DNA from: Pararhodospirillum photometricum DSM 122
GTDB taxonomy: Bacteria; Pseudomonadota; Alphaproteobacteria; Rhodospirillales; Rhodospirillaceae
Reading direction: 5' to 3'
DNA: 33,686 nucleotides
NCBI RefSeq assembly: GCF_000284415.1
Contig: NC_017059.1
Location: 2,626,037 to 2,659,722 of the forward strand
Positions 28,145-33,686 of this stretch are shown piece by piece (position 1 is the stretch's first letter; every line of letters begins with the position of its first letter). Under the pieces are notes generated by a model, which searched no databases, was not told the DNA's origin, and saw only the letters and a program-made list of their open reading frames with translations. Made by a program: the position numbers and the translations under genes.

Positions 28145-28558
28145 ATGGCCTATATTCACAGTGTGCCGGGTCGCCTGCGCGTCAAGACCCGCTCATTTCG
28201 CGCGGTGGAAGAGACCCGGCAGCTGTGCCGGAGCCTGGCGACCTGGGACGGGGTGGAGGAAGTCACCTTTAACCCGCGCTCCAACAGTCTCGTCGTGATC
28301 TATGACCCCGCGCGGGTGGTCGAGGACGATCTGCTGGCGGCGATCCGGGCCCAGGGTCATCGGCTACGCCCCGGCACCTCCTTGCTTCACCTGCCCGCCC
28401 CGGTGCCGGCCCCGCCGGCCAAGCTCCCCCTATCCCCGCTGGTGGGTACGGCGGCGGCGGCTTTTGGCGGCGCCTTGGGCAAGGCTCTCGCCGGCGCCTT
28501 GATCAAAAGCACCATCGAACGCGGCGTGGTCGGCTTGGTGAGCGCCGCCATCCGCTAA
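28145..28558 (+). CDS. HMA_2-like protein with glycine-rich hydrophobic tail
   Basis: A 137-residue protein. Residues 1-70 match HMA_2: 'YIHSVPGRLRVKTRSF' (the PGRxR start), 'WDGVEEVTFNPRSNSLVVIYDP' and no CxxC. After a Pro-rich linker (residues 83-98) comes a glycine/alanine-rich amphiphilic tail (LVGTAAAAFGGALGKALAGA..), probably membrane-associated. Start ATG at 28145 with GGGAGA upstream; the ATG at 28094 lies inside the Fur box and is rejected. The Fur box implies expression under iron limitation. It shares its domain with the HMA_2-like protein at 20974-21327, 7 kb away. Confidence 0.78.
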   Translation: MAYIHSVPGRLRVKTRSFRAVEETRQLCRSLATWDGVEEVTFNPRSNSLVVIYDPARVVEDDLLAAIRAQGHRLRPGTSLLHLPAPVPAPPAKLPLSPLVGTAAAAFGGALGKALAGALIKSTIERGVVGLVSAAIR

Positions 28559-28573
28559 AACCCAGGAAGTCGC

Positions 28574-28607
28574 GGGATCTGGGGAGGCCGTGCCTCCCCA
28601 GCCTTTT
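28574..28607 (-). repeat. Palindromic element, copy 10
   Basis: TCTGGGGAGGC, CGT, GCCTCCCCAGCCTT: perfect 9-10-bp arms. Between convergent genes, 4 bp before the aminotransferase stop on the other strand, whose orientation it has. Confidence 0.85.
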
Positions 28608-28610
28608 CAT

Positions 28611-29807
28611 TCAGGCCACCACACGCGCAAAAGCCTGCGCCACCCGATCAACATTCCCCAGGTTAAGGCCAGCCACACAAATCCGGCCACTGCGCACCAG
28701 ATAAATGGCGAACTCGTCGCGCAGGCGATCCACCTGCTCGGGACTCAGACCGGTGTAGCTGAACATGCCGCGCTGCTGGACCAAGTGATCGACATTGACC
28801 GCCGGCAGGGCTTCCTTCAACGCGACAACAAGGCTCTCCCGCATGGCCACGATGCGCGCGCGCATGGCTGCGACCTCGGCGATCCAGGTGGCCTTGAGGT
28901 CGGGGTCGTGCAAGACGATCTCGACCAGGGTCGCGCCCCGGGTCGGCGGGCTGGAATAGTTGCGCCGCACGGCGGCCTTGAGCTGGCCGAGCACGCGCTG
29001 GGCCGTTTCCTCCGTATCGCACACCACGGACAGCCCGCCGACGCGCTCCCCATAGAGGGAGAAGATCTTGGAAAACGAGTTGGAAACCAGGAAGGTCAAG
29101 CCGGCCGCCGCCAGGGCACGCAGGGCGTAGGCATCCTCCTCCATGCCTTCGGCAAAGCCTTGATAGGCGATGTCGAGGAAGGCAATGAGCCGGCGCTCAC
29201 GCACGACCTCGACCACTTGGTCCCACTGGGCGTTGGTGAGGTCGGAACCGGTCGGGTTGTGGCAACAGGGATGCAACAACACGATGGCCTGGGGGGGCAA
29301 GGTGGCGAGGCAGGCCAACATGCCTGTGAAATCAACGCCCCGGGTCGTGGGATCGAAATAGGGATAGGTGTGGGTACGAAAGCCGGCGCCCTCGAAAATC
29401 GCGACGTGATTGTCCCAGGTTGGCGCACTGACCCACACTTCGGACTGGGGGAAATAGCGATGCAAGAAGTCGGCGCCCACCTTGAGGGCGCCGGAGCCGC
29501 CCAGCGTTTGGAGGGTGGCGACGCGGCGCTCGGCCCGGACAGCGCTGTCTTCGCCGAACAAAAGGGCCTGGATGGCATCGCGGTAGGAGGCCAAGCCTTC
29601 CATGGGCAAATACAACTTGGCCTCGGGTGGCCGGGCGTCGAGACGGGCTTTGGCCTCGGCCAGGGCCCGCAGCAAGGGCACCTTGCCGTCTTCGTCATAA
29701 TAAAGGCCGATGCTCAGATTGACCTTTTCCGGCCGAGGGTCAGCCTTGAACCGTTCCATGAGCGAGAGAATGGGATCTCCCGCATACGCATCGACATGCT
29801 CGAACAT
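28611..29807 (-). CDS. tyrB: Aromatic/aspartate aminotransferase (class I, PLP)
   Basis: Transfers amino groups between aromatic amino acids or aspartate and 2-oxoglutarate. The 398-residue protein has the Iγ-type aspartate aminotransferase layout: [70 protein letters not shown], and the PLP lysine in [17 protein letters not shown]. TyrB and AspC are hard to tell apart by motif; I favour TyrB. The start is ATG 29807 or GTG 29819. It follows the YitT gene by 28 bp and may be co-transcribed. Confidence 0.88.
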   Translation of the reverse strand: MFEHVDAYAGDPILSLMERFKADPRPEKVNLSIGLYYDEDGKVPLLRALAEAKARLDARPPEAKLYLPMEGLASYRDAIQALLFGEDSAVRAERRVATLQTLGGSGALKVGADFLHRYFPQSEVWVSAPTWDNHVAIFEGAGFRTHTYPYFDPTTRGVDFTGMLACLATLPPQAIVLLHPCCHNPTGSDLTNAQWDQVVEVVRERRLIAFLDIAYQGFAEGMEEDAYALRALAAAGLTFLVSNSFSKIFSLYGERVGGLSVVCDTEETAQRVLGQLKAAVRRNYSSPPTRGATLVEIVLHDPDLKATWIAEVAAMRARIVAMRESLVVALKEALPAVNVDHLVQQRGMFSYTGLSPEQVDRLRDEFAIYLVRSGRICVAGLNLGNVDRVAQAFARVVA

Positions 29808-29835
29808 CGTTCCGTCCACGTGGGGATGAGGGGCC

Positions 29836-30453
29836 TCAGGCGAGATAGCGATAGGGCCGATGGTTCATGGCGATCATGATGTTCAAGATCACAGCCCCCA
29901 CAACGGAGGCGATCAGAACGGGCACGGGCACCAGGACCACGGACGCCAGCAAAATAGCCAGATCCAGCACCAGCTGGACCGAGCCGGCGCGAATACCGTA
30001 GCGATCTTGCAGGTAAAGGGCCAACATATTGAAGCCCCCCAGGCTGGCCCGGTGCCGAAACAAGACGATAAAGCCAAGCCCCATGATCACGCTGCCGATC
30101 ACCGTGGCATAAAACGTTTCCAGACCCGCGATCTGGATAAACTGGGGGTGCAGTTCGGCAAAGCCCGAGACCAGGGCGATGGCACAAAATGTTTTAAGGA
30201 CAAAAACCTTCCCCAAGGTACGCCATGCCAAATAGTAAAAAGGCATATTAAGAAAAAAGAACAAAACACCAAAGCGTATGCCGGTCATATGATGAAGAAG
30301 AATGGAGAGACCGGCCATTCCTCCGGTCAGGGCTCCCACTTTTTGCAGCAAGGTGACCCCAAAGGACACCATGAGCGTTCCCACGACCAGGGCCACCGCA
30401 TCTTCCAAGCGACTATGAGGCACCCGGGTGTCCTTCAAGCCCTCTGCATCCAT
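29836..30453 (-). CDS. YitT-family membrane protein
   Basis: A 205-residue inner-membrane protein with about five to six helices. It has the '[36 protein letters not shown]' block and '[11 protein letters not shown]' that define the YitT/DUF161 domain. Function in bacteria is not established. ATG at 30453 has AGAAGGG upstream and was preferred to longer frames. It is first of a pair with the aminotransferase. Confidence 0.88.
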   Translation of the reverse strand: MDAEGLKDTRVPHSRLEDAVALVVGTLMVSFGVTLLQKVGALTGGMAGLSILLHHMTGIRFGVLFFFLNMPFYYLAWRTLGKVFVLKTFCAIALVSGFAELHPQFIQIAGLETFYATVIGSVIMGLGFIVLFRHRASLGGFNMLALYLQDRYGIRAGSVQLVLDLAILLASVVLVPVPVLIASVVGAVILNIMIAMNHRPYRYLA

Positions 30454-30596
30454 GATCCCTTCTCCCCTTTTTTCCAGAAGGACAGCGCCCCACGTCCAGT
30501 CCCCTGGAGAGGCCTTCGTCACACACCCACTGTCGCGACGAACAGAACAAAAATCAAAGGGGATCGCCACTCAGCTCTGGGGTCCATACCCCAAGC

Positions 30597-30621
30597 AAAA
30601 AGGCCCGGTCTAAACCGGGCC
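30597..30621 (-). terminator. Rho-independent terminator after tRNA-Glu
   Basis: On the minus strand GGCCCGGT, loop TTAG, ACCGGGCC is followed by TTTTT. It begins 15 bp after the tRNA end. Confidence 0.9.
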
Positions 30622-30635
30622 TCTTGAAGTCAGCG

Positions 30636-30711
30636 TGGCGTCCCCAAGGGGAATCGAACCCCTGTTTTCAGCGTGAGAGGCTGACGTCCTGGACCGCTAG
30701 ACGATGGGGAC
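30636..30711 (-). tRNA. tRNA-Glu(CTC)
   Basis: 76-nt cloverleaf on the minus strand with encoded CCA: acceptor GTCCCCA/TGGGGAC, anticodon stem TCAGC/GCTGA around CTCTCAC (anticodon CTC), T-arm AGGGG/CCCCT. Confidence 0.95.
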
Positions 30712-30814
30712 AGCGGTGCCGCCGAGGAGTGGGTTTATACGCGGGGTTTGCCGGGGTGGCAAGGGCTTTTTCTTCCCTTGGAGCGTTTTTTAACTAGGGG
30801 GGGCGGGAAGAGAG

Positions 30815-30846
30815 AACGCTGGGGAGGCGGGCCTCCCCAGCCCCCT
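30815..30846 (-). repeat. Palindromic element, copy 11
   Basis: GCTGGGGAGGC / GCCTCCCCAGC arms sharing a GGG centre. Begins 7 bp after the metQ stop, upstream of tRNA-Glu; orientation nearly symmetric. Confidence 0.85.
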
Positions 30847-30852
30847 CCTTCC

Positions 30853-31638
30853 TTAGAAGACGGGAATCACGGCACCCTTGAACTGGTCCAGGATATACTG
30901 GCGGATGGGATCCGAGTTATAGCTCTCCACCAGCAGCTTGACCCAGGGGGCATCCTTGTCCTTGGTCCGGGTGACAATGATGTTGGCGTAGGGGCTCTCC
31001 TTGCTTTCGATCGCAATGGCATCGCGGGTCGGGTTCAAGCCGGCTTCCAAGGCATAGTTGGTGTTGATGGCCGCCGCGTCCACATCGGGGAGGGAGCGTG
31101 GAAGTTGGGCCGCGTCGATCTCGACAAACTTCAGCTTCTTGGGGTTGGCCACCACATCAAGCACACCGGGCGTCAGCCCCGTCCCCTCCTTGAGCGTCAC
31201 CAACCCCTTGGACTGGAGCAGCAAAAGAGCGCGGCCGCCGTTGGTGGGATCGTTGGGCAGGCCAAACCGCGCACCGTCTGGCAAAGACTCCAGGCTCTTG
31301 ACCTTCTGAGAGTAGATTCCCATCGGCGTAACAAAGTTTTTGCCGACCACCGTCAGGTCGTAGCCCCGGTCCTTGATCTGATTGCGCAGGTAGGGCTCGT
31401 GCTGAAAGCTGTTGGCGTTGAGGTCGCCATCGTTGAGCGCCTGGTTGGGCAGGACGTAATCGCTGAAGGTCACAATCTGAATGTCGAGCCCCTTTGTCTT
31501 GGCCACGGCCTTGACCTGCTCCATCACCTGCTCATGCTCGCCAGCCGTCACCCCCACCTTGATGGTTTCGGCGAGAACAGGGGTCGCCAGGGCCGACACG
31601 GCCACCAAAGCCGACGCCAGGGTCTTCAGAAAGCGCAT
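30853..31638 (-). CDS. metQ: Methionine ABC transporter substrate-binding protein (NlpA family)
   Basis: Binds methionine in the periplasm for an MetNI-type importer. The 261-residue protein has a secretory signal peptide cleaved by signal peptidase I (about residue 23, PVLA-ET), then TIKVGVTAGEHEQVMEQVKAVAK, YVLPNQALNDGDLNANSFQHEPYL and IPNDPTNGGRALLLL-type motifs of NlpA. No lipobox Cys is seen, unlike most MetQ. The ATG at 31638 has AAGGAG seven bases upstream. metN and metI are not in the window. A strong 5' hairpin precedes it. Confidence 0.9.
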   Translation of the reverse strand: MRFLKTLASALVAVSALATPVLAETIKVGVTAGEHEQVMEQVKAVAKTKGLDIQIVTFSDYVLPNQALNDGDLNANSFQHEPYLRNQIKDRGYDLTVVGKNFVTPMGIYSQKVKSLESLPDGARFGLPNDPTNGGRALLLLQSKGLVTLKEGTGLTPGVLDVVANPKKLKFVEIDAAQLPRSLPDVDAAAINTNYALEAGLNPTRDAIAIESKESPYANIIVTRTKDKDAPWVKLLVESYNSDPIRQYILDQFKGAVIPVF

Positions 31639-31659
31639 GAAACTTCTCCTTGACGGCAC

Positions 31660-31681
31660 CCCCCGGAGCACTCCCCGGGGG
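31660..31681 (-). other. Hairpin in the metQ leader
   Basis: CCCCCGG (31660-31666) and CCGGGGG (31675-31681) make a perfect 7-bp stem with an 8-base loop, 22 bp before the metQ ATG. No U-tract follows. It may be an attenuating or stabilising structure; I do not recognise a SAM riboswitch class. Confidence 0.5.
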
Positions 31682-31840
31682 CTTCTGGACCAAGGACACC
31701 ACAACACAGTTAGTCTGTCAAATTAGTTCCATTCATGCACTTCCCTTCCATCCCCTCGCCCTACCCCTCCAGCTTGACGTTGACGTAAACGGAAAATATC
31801 CTTAGCGTGGCCCTCTCAAAAAAAACACAGGGAGGACACC

Positions 31841-32647
31841 ATGGAGGTGACGGGCGTATCCGCTCTGGTAACGGGAGCGGCCTCGGGCTTGGGAGCGGCC
31901 ACCGCCGGCGTTCTGGCGGCCGCCGGCGCCCGGGTCGCCCTGCTCGATCGCGACGAAGACCGCGTCGTGGCCCAGGCCCACGCCTTGGGCCGCGAGGCCC
32001 TGGGGTTGGCCTGCGACGTGACCGACGAGGCCCTGGGGTTGGCCTGCGACGTGACCGACGAGGCCTCGGTCGAGGCCGCCCTGGCGGCCGTGGCGGCGGC
32101 CCATGGCCCAGCGCGTTTGGTGGTCAACTGCGCCGGCATCGTTTCTATCGGGCGGTTGGTGGGGCGCGAGGGGCCGCTTGACATGGCCGGATTTCGCCGG
32201 ACCATCGAGGTCAATCTGATCGGCACCGCCACCATGATGAGCCGGGCCGCCCACCACATGGCGGGACTTGCCCCCCTGGGGCCCGATGGCGAGCGTGGAC
32301 TGATCGTCAACACCGCCTCCATCGCCGCCTTCGAGGGCCAGATCGGGCAGGCGGCTTATGCCGCGTCCAAAGGCGGCGTCGCGGCCCTGACCTTGCCGGC
32401 GGCCCGCGAGTTCGTCAGGCTGGGCATTCGCGTGATGGCCATCGCGCCCGGGGTGTTTGAGACCCCCATGGTCTCCGACGGGCTGCCCGAAGAAGTCCGC
32501 CAGGCCCTGATTGCCAAATGCCAGTTTCCTCCGCGCCTGGGCCGGCCTGAGGAGTTTGGCCGGCTGGTTCTAGCGCTGGCGGAGAACCCCATGCTCAATG
32601 GTGAGATCATTCGCCTGGATGGGGCGCAGCGCCTGGAGCCGCGTTGA
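31841..32647 (+). CDS. Short-chain dehydrogenase with internal 11-residue duplication
   Basis: An NAD(P)-dependent oxidoreductase of 268 residues, close in pattern to 3-hydroxyacyl-CoA dehydrogenases of the HSD17B10 type. Cofactor motif TGAASGLGAA, VNCAGIV, the catalytic Ser in 'VNTASIAAFEG', and YAASK (Tyr and Lys), then 'APGVFETPM'. Residues 52-62 (EALGLACDVTD) are repeated exactly as residues 63-73, at the adenine-binding strand that should occur once. The ribosome site GGGAGG is well placed before ATG 31841. Activity is uncertain because of the insertion. Confidence 0.9.
   Translation: MEVTGVSALVTGAASGLGAATAGVLAAAGARVALLDRDEDRVVAQAHALGREALGLACDVTDEALGLACDVTDEASVEAALAAVAAAHGPARLVVNCAGIVSIGRLVGREGPLDMAGFRRTIEVNLIGTATMMSRAAHHMAGLAPLGPDGERGLIVNTASIAAFEGQIGQAAYAASKGGVAALTLPAAREFVRLGIRVMAIAPGVFETPMVSDGLPEEVRQALIAKCQFPPRLGRPEEFGRLVLALAENPMLNGEIIRLDGAQRLEPR
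31994..32059 (+). repeat. Exact 33-bp tandem duplication in the SDR gene
   Basis: Two identical 33-bp units, 31994-32026 and 32027-32059, in frame, starting GAGGCCCTGGGGTTGG. A third partial GAGGCC follows. The duplication keeps the frame. Confidence 0.95.
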
Positions 32648-32648
32648 C

Positions 32649-32680
32649 AAGGCTGGGGAGGCGCGGCCTCCCCAGACCCC
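32649..32680 (+). repeat. Palindromic element, copy 12
   Basis: CTGGGGAGGC, GCG, GCCTCCCCAG, followed by ACCCC: identical in core to copy 5. Begins one base after the SDR stop. Confidence 0.9.
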
Positions 32681-32696
32681 ACGGTCCCTGAGAGGA

Positions 32697-33044
32697 CTAA
32701 TCCCAGGTGAAGCCTTCATCTTGCATATAGATATTCGTGACCTTGCACCAGTCGGCCTGGAATTGCTCGGTTTCATACCCCTTCCAGCCCACGCGGAACG
32801 GCACGACGCAATCGCCCTCATCGCTATTCCATTCCATCACGGCGGTCTCGCCCGGCTGGATCGAGGAGTTCAGCCAGTTGGAACTCCACACCCCGTTTTC
32901 CTTGGTCTTAAAGCTCGTGATGACGTACTGACTGGTGCTGTTGTGAAGGTTGAAGCGATAGCTCCCCGCCTCAGCCCCCGTGCTGATCAAAAGGGCGGCC
33001 GCCCCGACCAGAAGGGCTGTCCAGTGGTTTGTCCGTGCCATCAT
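32697..33044 (-). CDS. Small secreted protein of unknown function
   Basis: 115 residues. Residues 1-25 form a signal peptide (basic N-terminus, LLVGAAALLIS core, cleavage near GAEA-GS). The mature part begins SYRFNLHNSTSQYVITSF and has two Cys ('GDCVVPF' and 'ADWCKVT'), spaced so that a disulphide is possible, and many Trp/Asn/Ser residues; a beta-rich fold is likely. I do not recognise the family. ATG at 33044 has GGGGAG eight bases upstream and was preferred to GTG 33053. It stands alone, convergent with the SDR. Confidence 0.75.
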   Translation of the reverse strand: MMARTNHWTALLVGAAALLISTGAEAGSYRFNLHNSTSQYVITSFKTKENGVWSSNWLNSSIQPGETAVMEWNSDEGDCVVPFRVGWKGYETEQFQADWCKVTNIYMQDEGFTWD

Positions 33045-33133
33045 GAGTGTCACTCCCCTGAAAAAAGCATCGTCCTAAAGGATGGGTGGGGTCCTTTGGT
33101 GAGACAAGATGCTTTTTTGAAAGGGCAAAAAAG

Positions 33134-33167
33134 GAAGGCTGGGGAGGCGCCGCCTCCCCAGCCTCCT
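33134..33167 (-). repeat. Palindromic element, copy 13
   Basis: GAAGGCTGGGGAGGC, GCC, GCCTCCCCAGCC-type arms. It lies between the secreted-protein start and the flavin reductase stop, about 18 bp after the latter. Orientation nearly symmetric. Confidence 0.85.
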
Positions 33168-33184
33168 GGGTTTCGGGGAGGGGC

Positions 33185-33686
33185 TCAGGCGGCGAGGAAC
33201 GGGTAGTCCGTGTAGCCCTTGGCTTCGCCTTGAAAGAAGGTGCTCGGGTCGGGGGCATTGAGGGGAGCGCCGCGGCGCAGACGCTCGACCAGATCGGGAT
33301 TGGCAATATAGGGGGTGCCGAAGGCGATCAGGTCGGCGTGCCCGGCCAGGGCTTGGCCGGCGCGTTCGGCGTCGTAGCGGCCGGCCGCGATATAAGGTCC
33401 GCCAAAGCGCCGCTTGAACCCCGCGAAGTCAAAGGGCTGCTCGCCCAGTTCCACCCCATGCAAATAGGCCAGCCCATAGCGTGACAGCAGGTCAGCGGCC
33501 GCGCCGAAGGTCGTGGCCGGGTCGCTGTCGTGGATCGAAAAGACCTCGAACACCGGCGACAACCGCACCCCAACCCGGCGAGGGCCGACTTCGGCGCTGA
33601 CCGCTTCCACCACCTCCTGCAAAAAGCGCAGGCGATTCGCCACCGAGCCGCCGTAGGCATCAGTGCGCTGGTTGGTCCCGTCGCGC
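33185..33686 (-). CDS. Old Yellow Enzyme-type alkene reductase, C-terminal part
   Basis: The last 167 residues of an FMN-dependent ene-reductase of the NemA group; the gene runs off the window edge. 'RTDAYGGSVANRLRFLQEVV' is the conserved Y-G-G-S-x-x-N-R-x-R-F motif of the family, 'RVGVRLSPVFEVFS' holds the FMN-binding Arg and 'GRYDAERA...ADLIAFGTPYIANPDLVERL' the C-terminal phosphate-binding region. Reduces activated alkenes or nitro compounds with NAD(P)H in this family. Stop at 33185. Confidence 0.9.
   Translation of the reverse strand, partial: RDGTNQRTDAYGGSVANRLRFLQEVVEAVSAEVGPRRVGVRLSPVFEVFSIHDSDPATTFGAAADLLSRYGLAYLHGVELGEQPFDFAGFKRRFGGPYIAAGRYDAERAGQALAGHADLIAFGTPYIANPDLVERLRRGAPLNAPDPSTFFQGEAKGYTDYPFLAA

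Noticed and set aside
28590..29879. 429-codon plus-strand open frame over the aminotransferase
   Set aside because: It is the shadow of the minus-strand aminotransferase, which has complete family motifs.
31639..31800. SAM riboswitch before metQ
   Set aside because: Only one simple hairpin is visible; I could not match any known SAM-riboswitch core.

Overview
The window reads as chromosome of a GC-rich alphaproteobacterium, most likely a Rhodospirillum/Pararhodospirillum-like member of the Rhodospirillales. This rests on the very high third-position GC, the conserved block lapA-like / ihfB / rpsA / cmk / aroA / TIGR02300-type acidic protein / tRNA-Ala, and the alphaproteobacterial style of the DEAD-box helicase and ELM1-like genes. 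The assignment comes from gene content, not from a database match.

Layout. 1-5.5 kb: housekeeping block on the minus strand (LapA-domain protein, IHF beta, ribosomal protein S1, cytidylate kinase, EPSP synthase), then a TIGR02300-type acidic protein on plus. 5.7-6.2 kb: four tandem, identical tRNA-Ala(GGC) genes and a clear terminator. 6.4-7.4 kb: a decayed mobile segment (frameshifted IS256-type transposase end and a tyrosine-recombinase end without its catalytic Tyr) that ends at a tRNA-Thr gene. 7.6-11.8 kb: GNAT acetyltransferase, tRNA-Ser, ELM1-like protein, ZIP metal transporter, AzlD/AzlC. 12.1-15.9 kb: a four-gene overlapping operon with a TetR regulator, an HlyD-type lipoprotein, an ABC ATPase and an ABC-2 permease, preceded by a 14-bp perfect palindrome. 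16.4-18.1 kb: a chemotaxis receptor. 18.5-20.1 kb: ethanolamine ammonia-lyase large subunit followed by a truncated small subunit.

20.0-23.3 kb is the most unusual part. A minus-strand set encodes an HMA_2-like protein, a small glycine-rich membrane protein that resembles magnetosome MamC (Mms13), and a protein with seven to eight copies of a 12-residue Pro/Gln/Tyr/Gly repeat whose 3' end has collided with eutC. Divergent from it is an overlapping three-gene operon: an IS1595-type zinc-ribbon protein without a DDE domain, a small two-helix membrane protein with an H-x13-H helix, and an EAL-domain protein. A second HMA_2-like gene at 28.1 kb lies directly behind a 16/19 match to the Fur box. 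I propose, as inference only, an iron-linked membrane or organelle-like module; no P1B-type ATPase (such as FezB of ferrosomes) is present in the window.

23.4-33.7 kb: TetR regulator, cyclic-nucleotide-binding-domain protein, isochorismatase-like hydrolase, a DEAD-box helicase whose long tail is shifted out of frame, aromatic aminotransferase, YitT-family protein, tRNA-Glu, MetQ, an SDR enzyme with a 33-bp internal duplication, a small secreted protein, and the 3' part of an Old Yellow Enzyme gene.

Throughout, 13 copies of one palindromic element (arms CTGGGGAGGC / GCCTCCCCAG around a short centre) sit between genes, mostly just after stop codons and usually oriented with the gene they follow.
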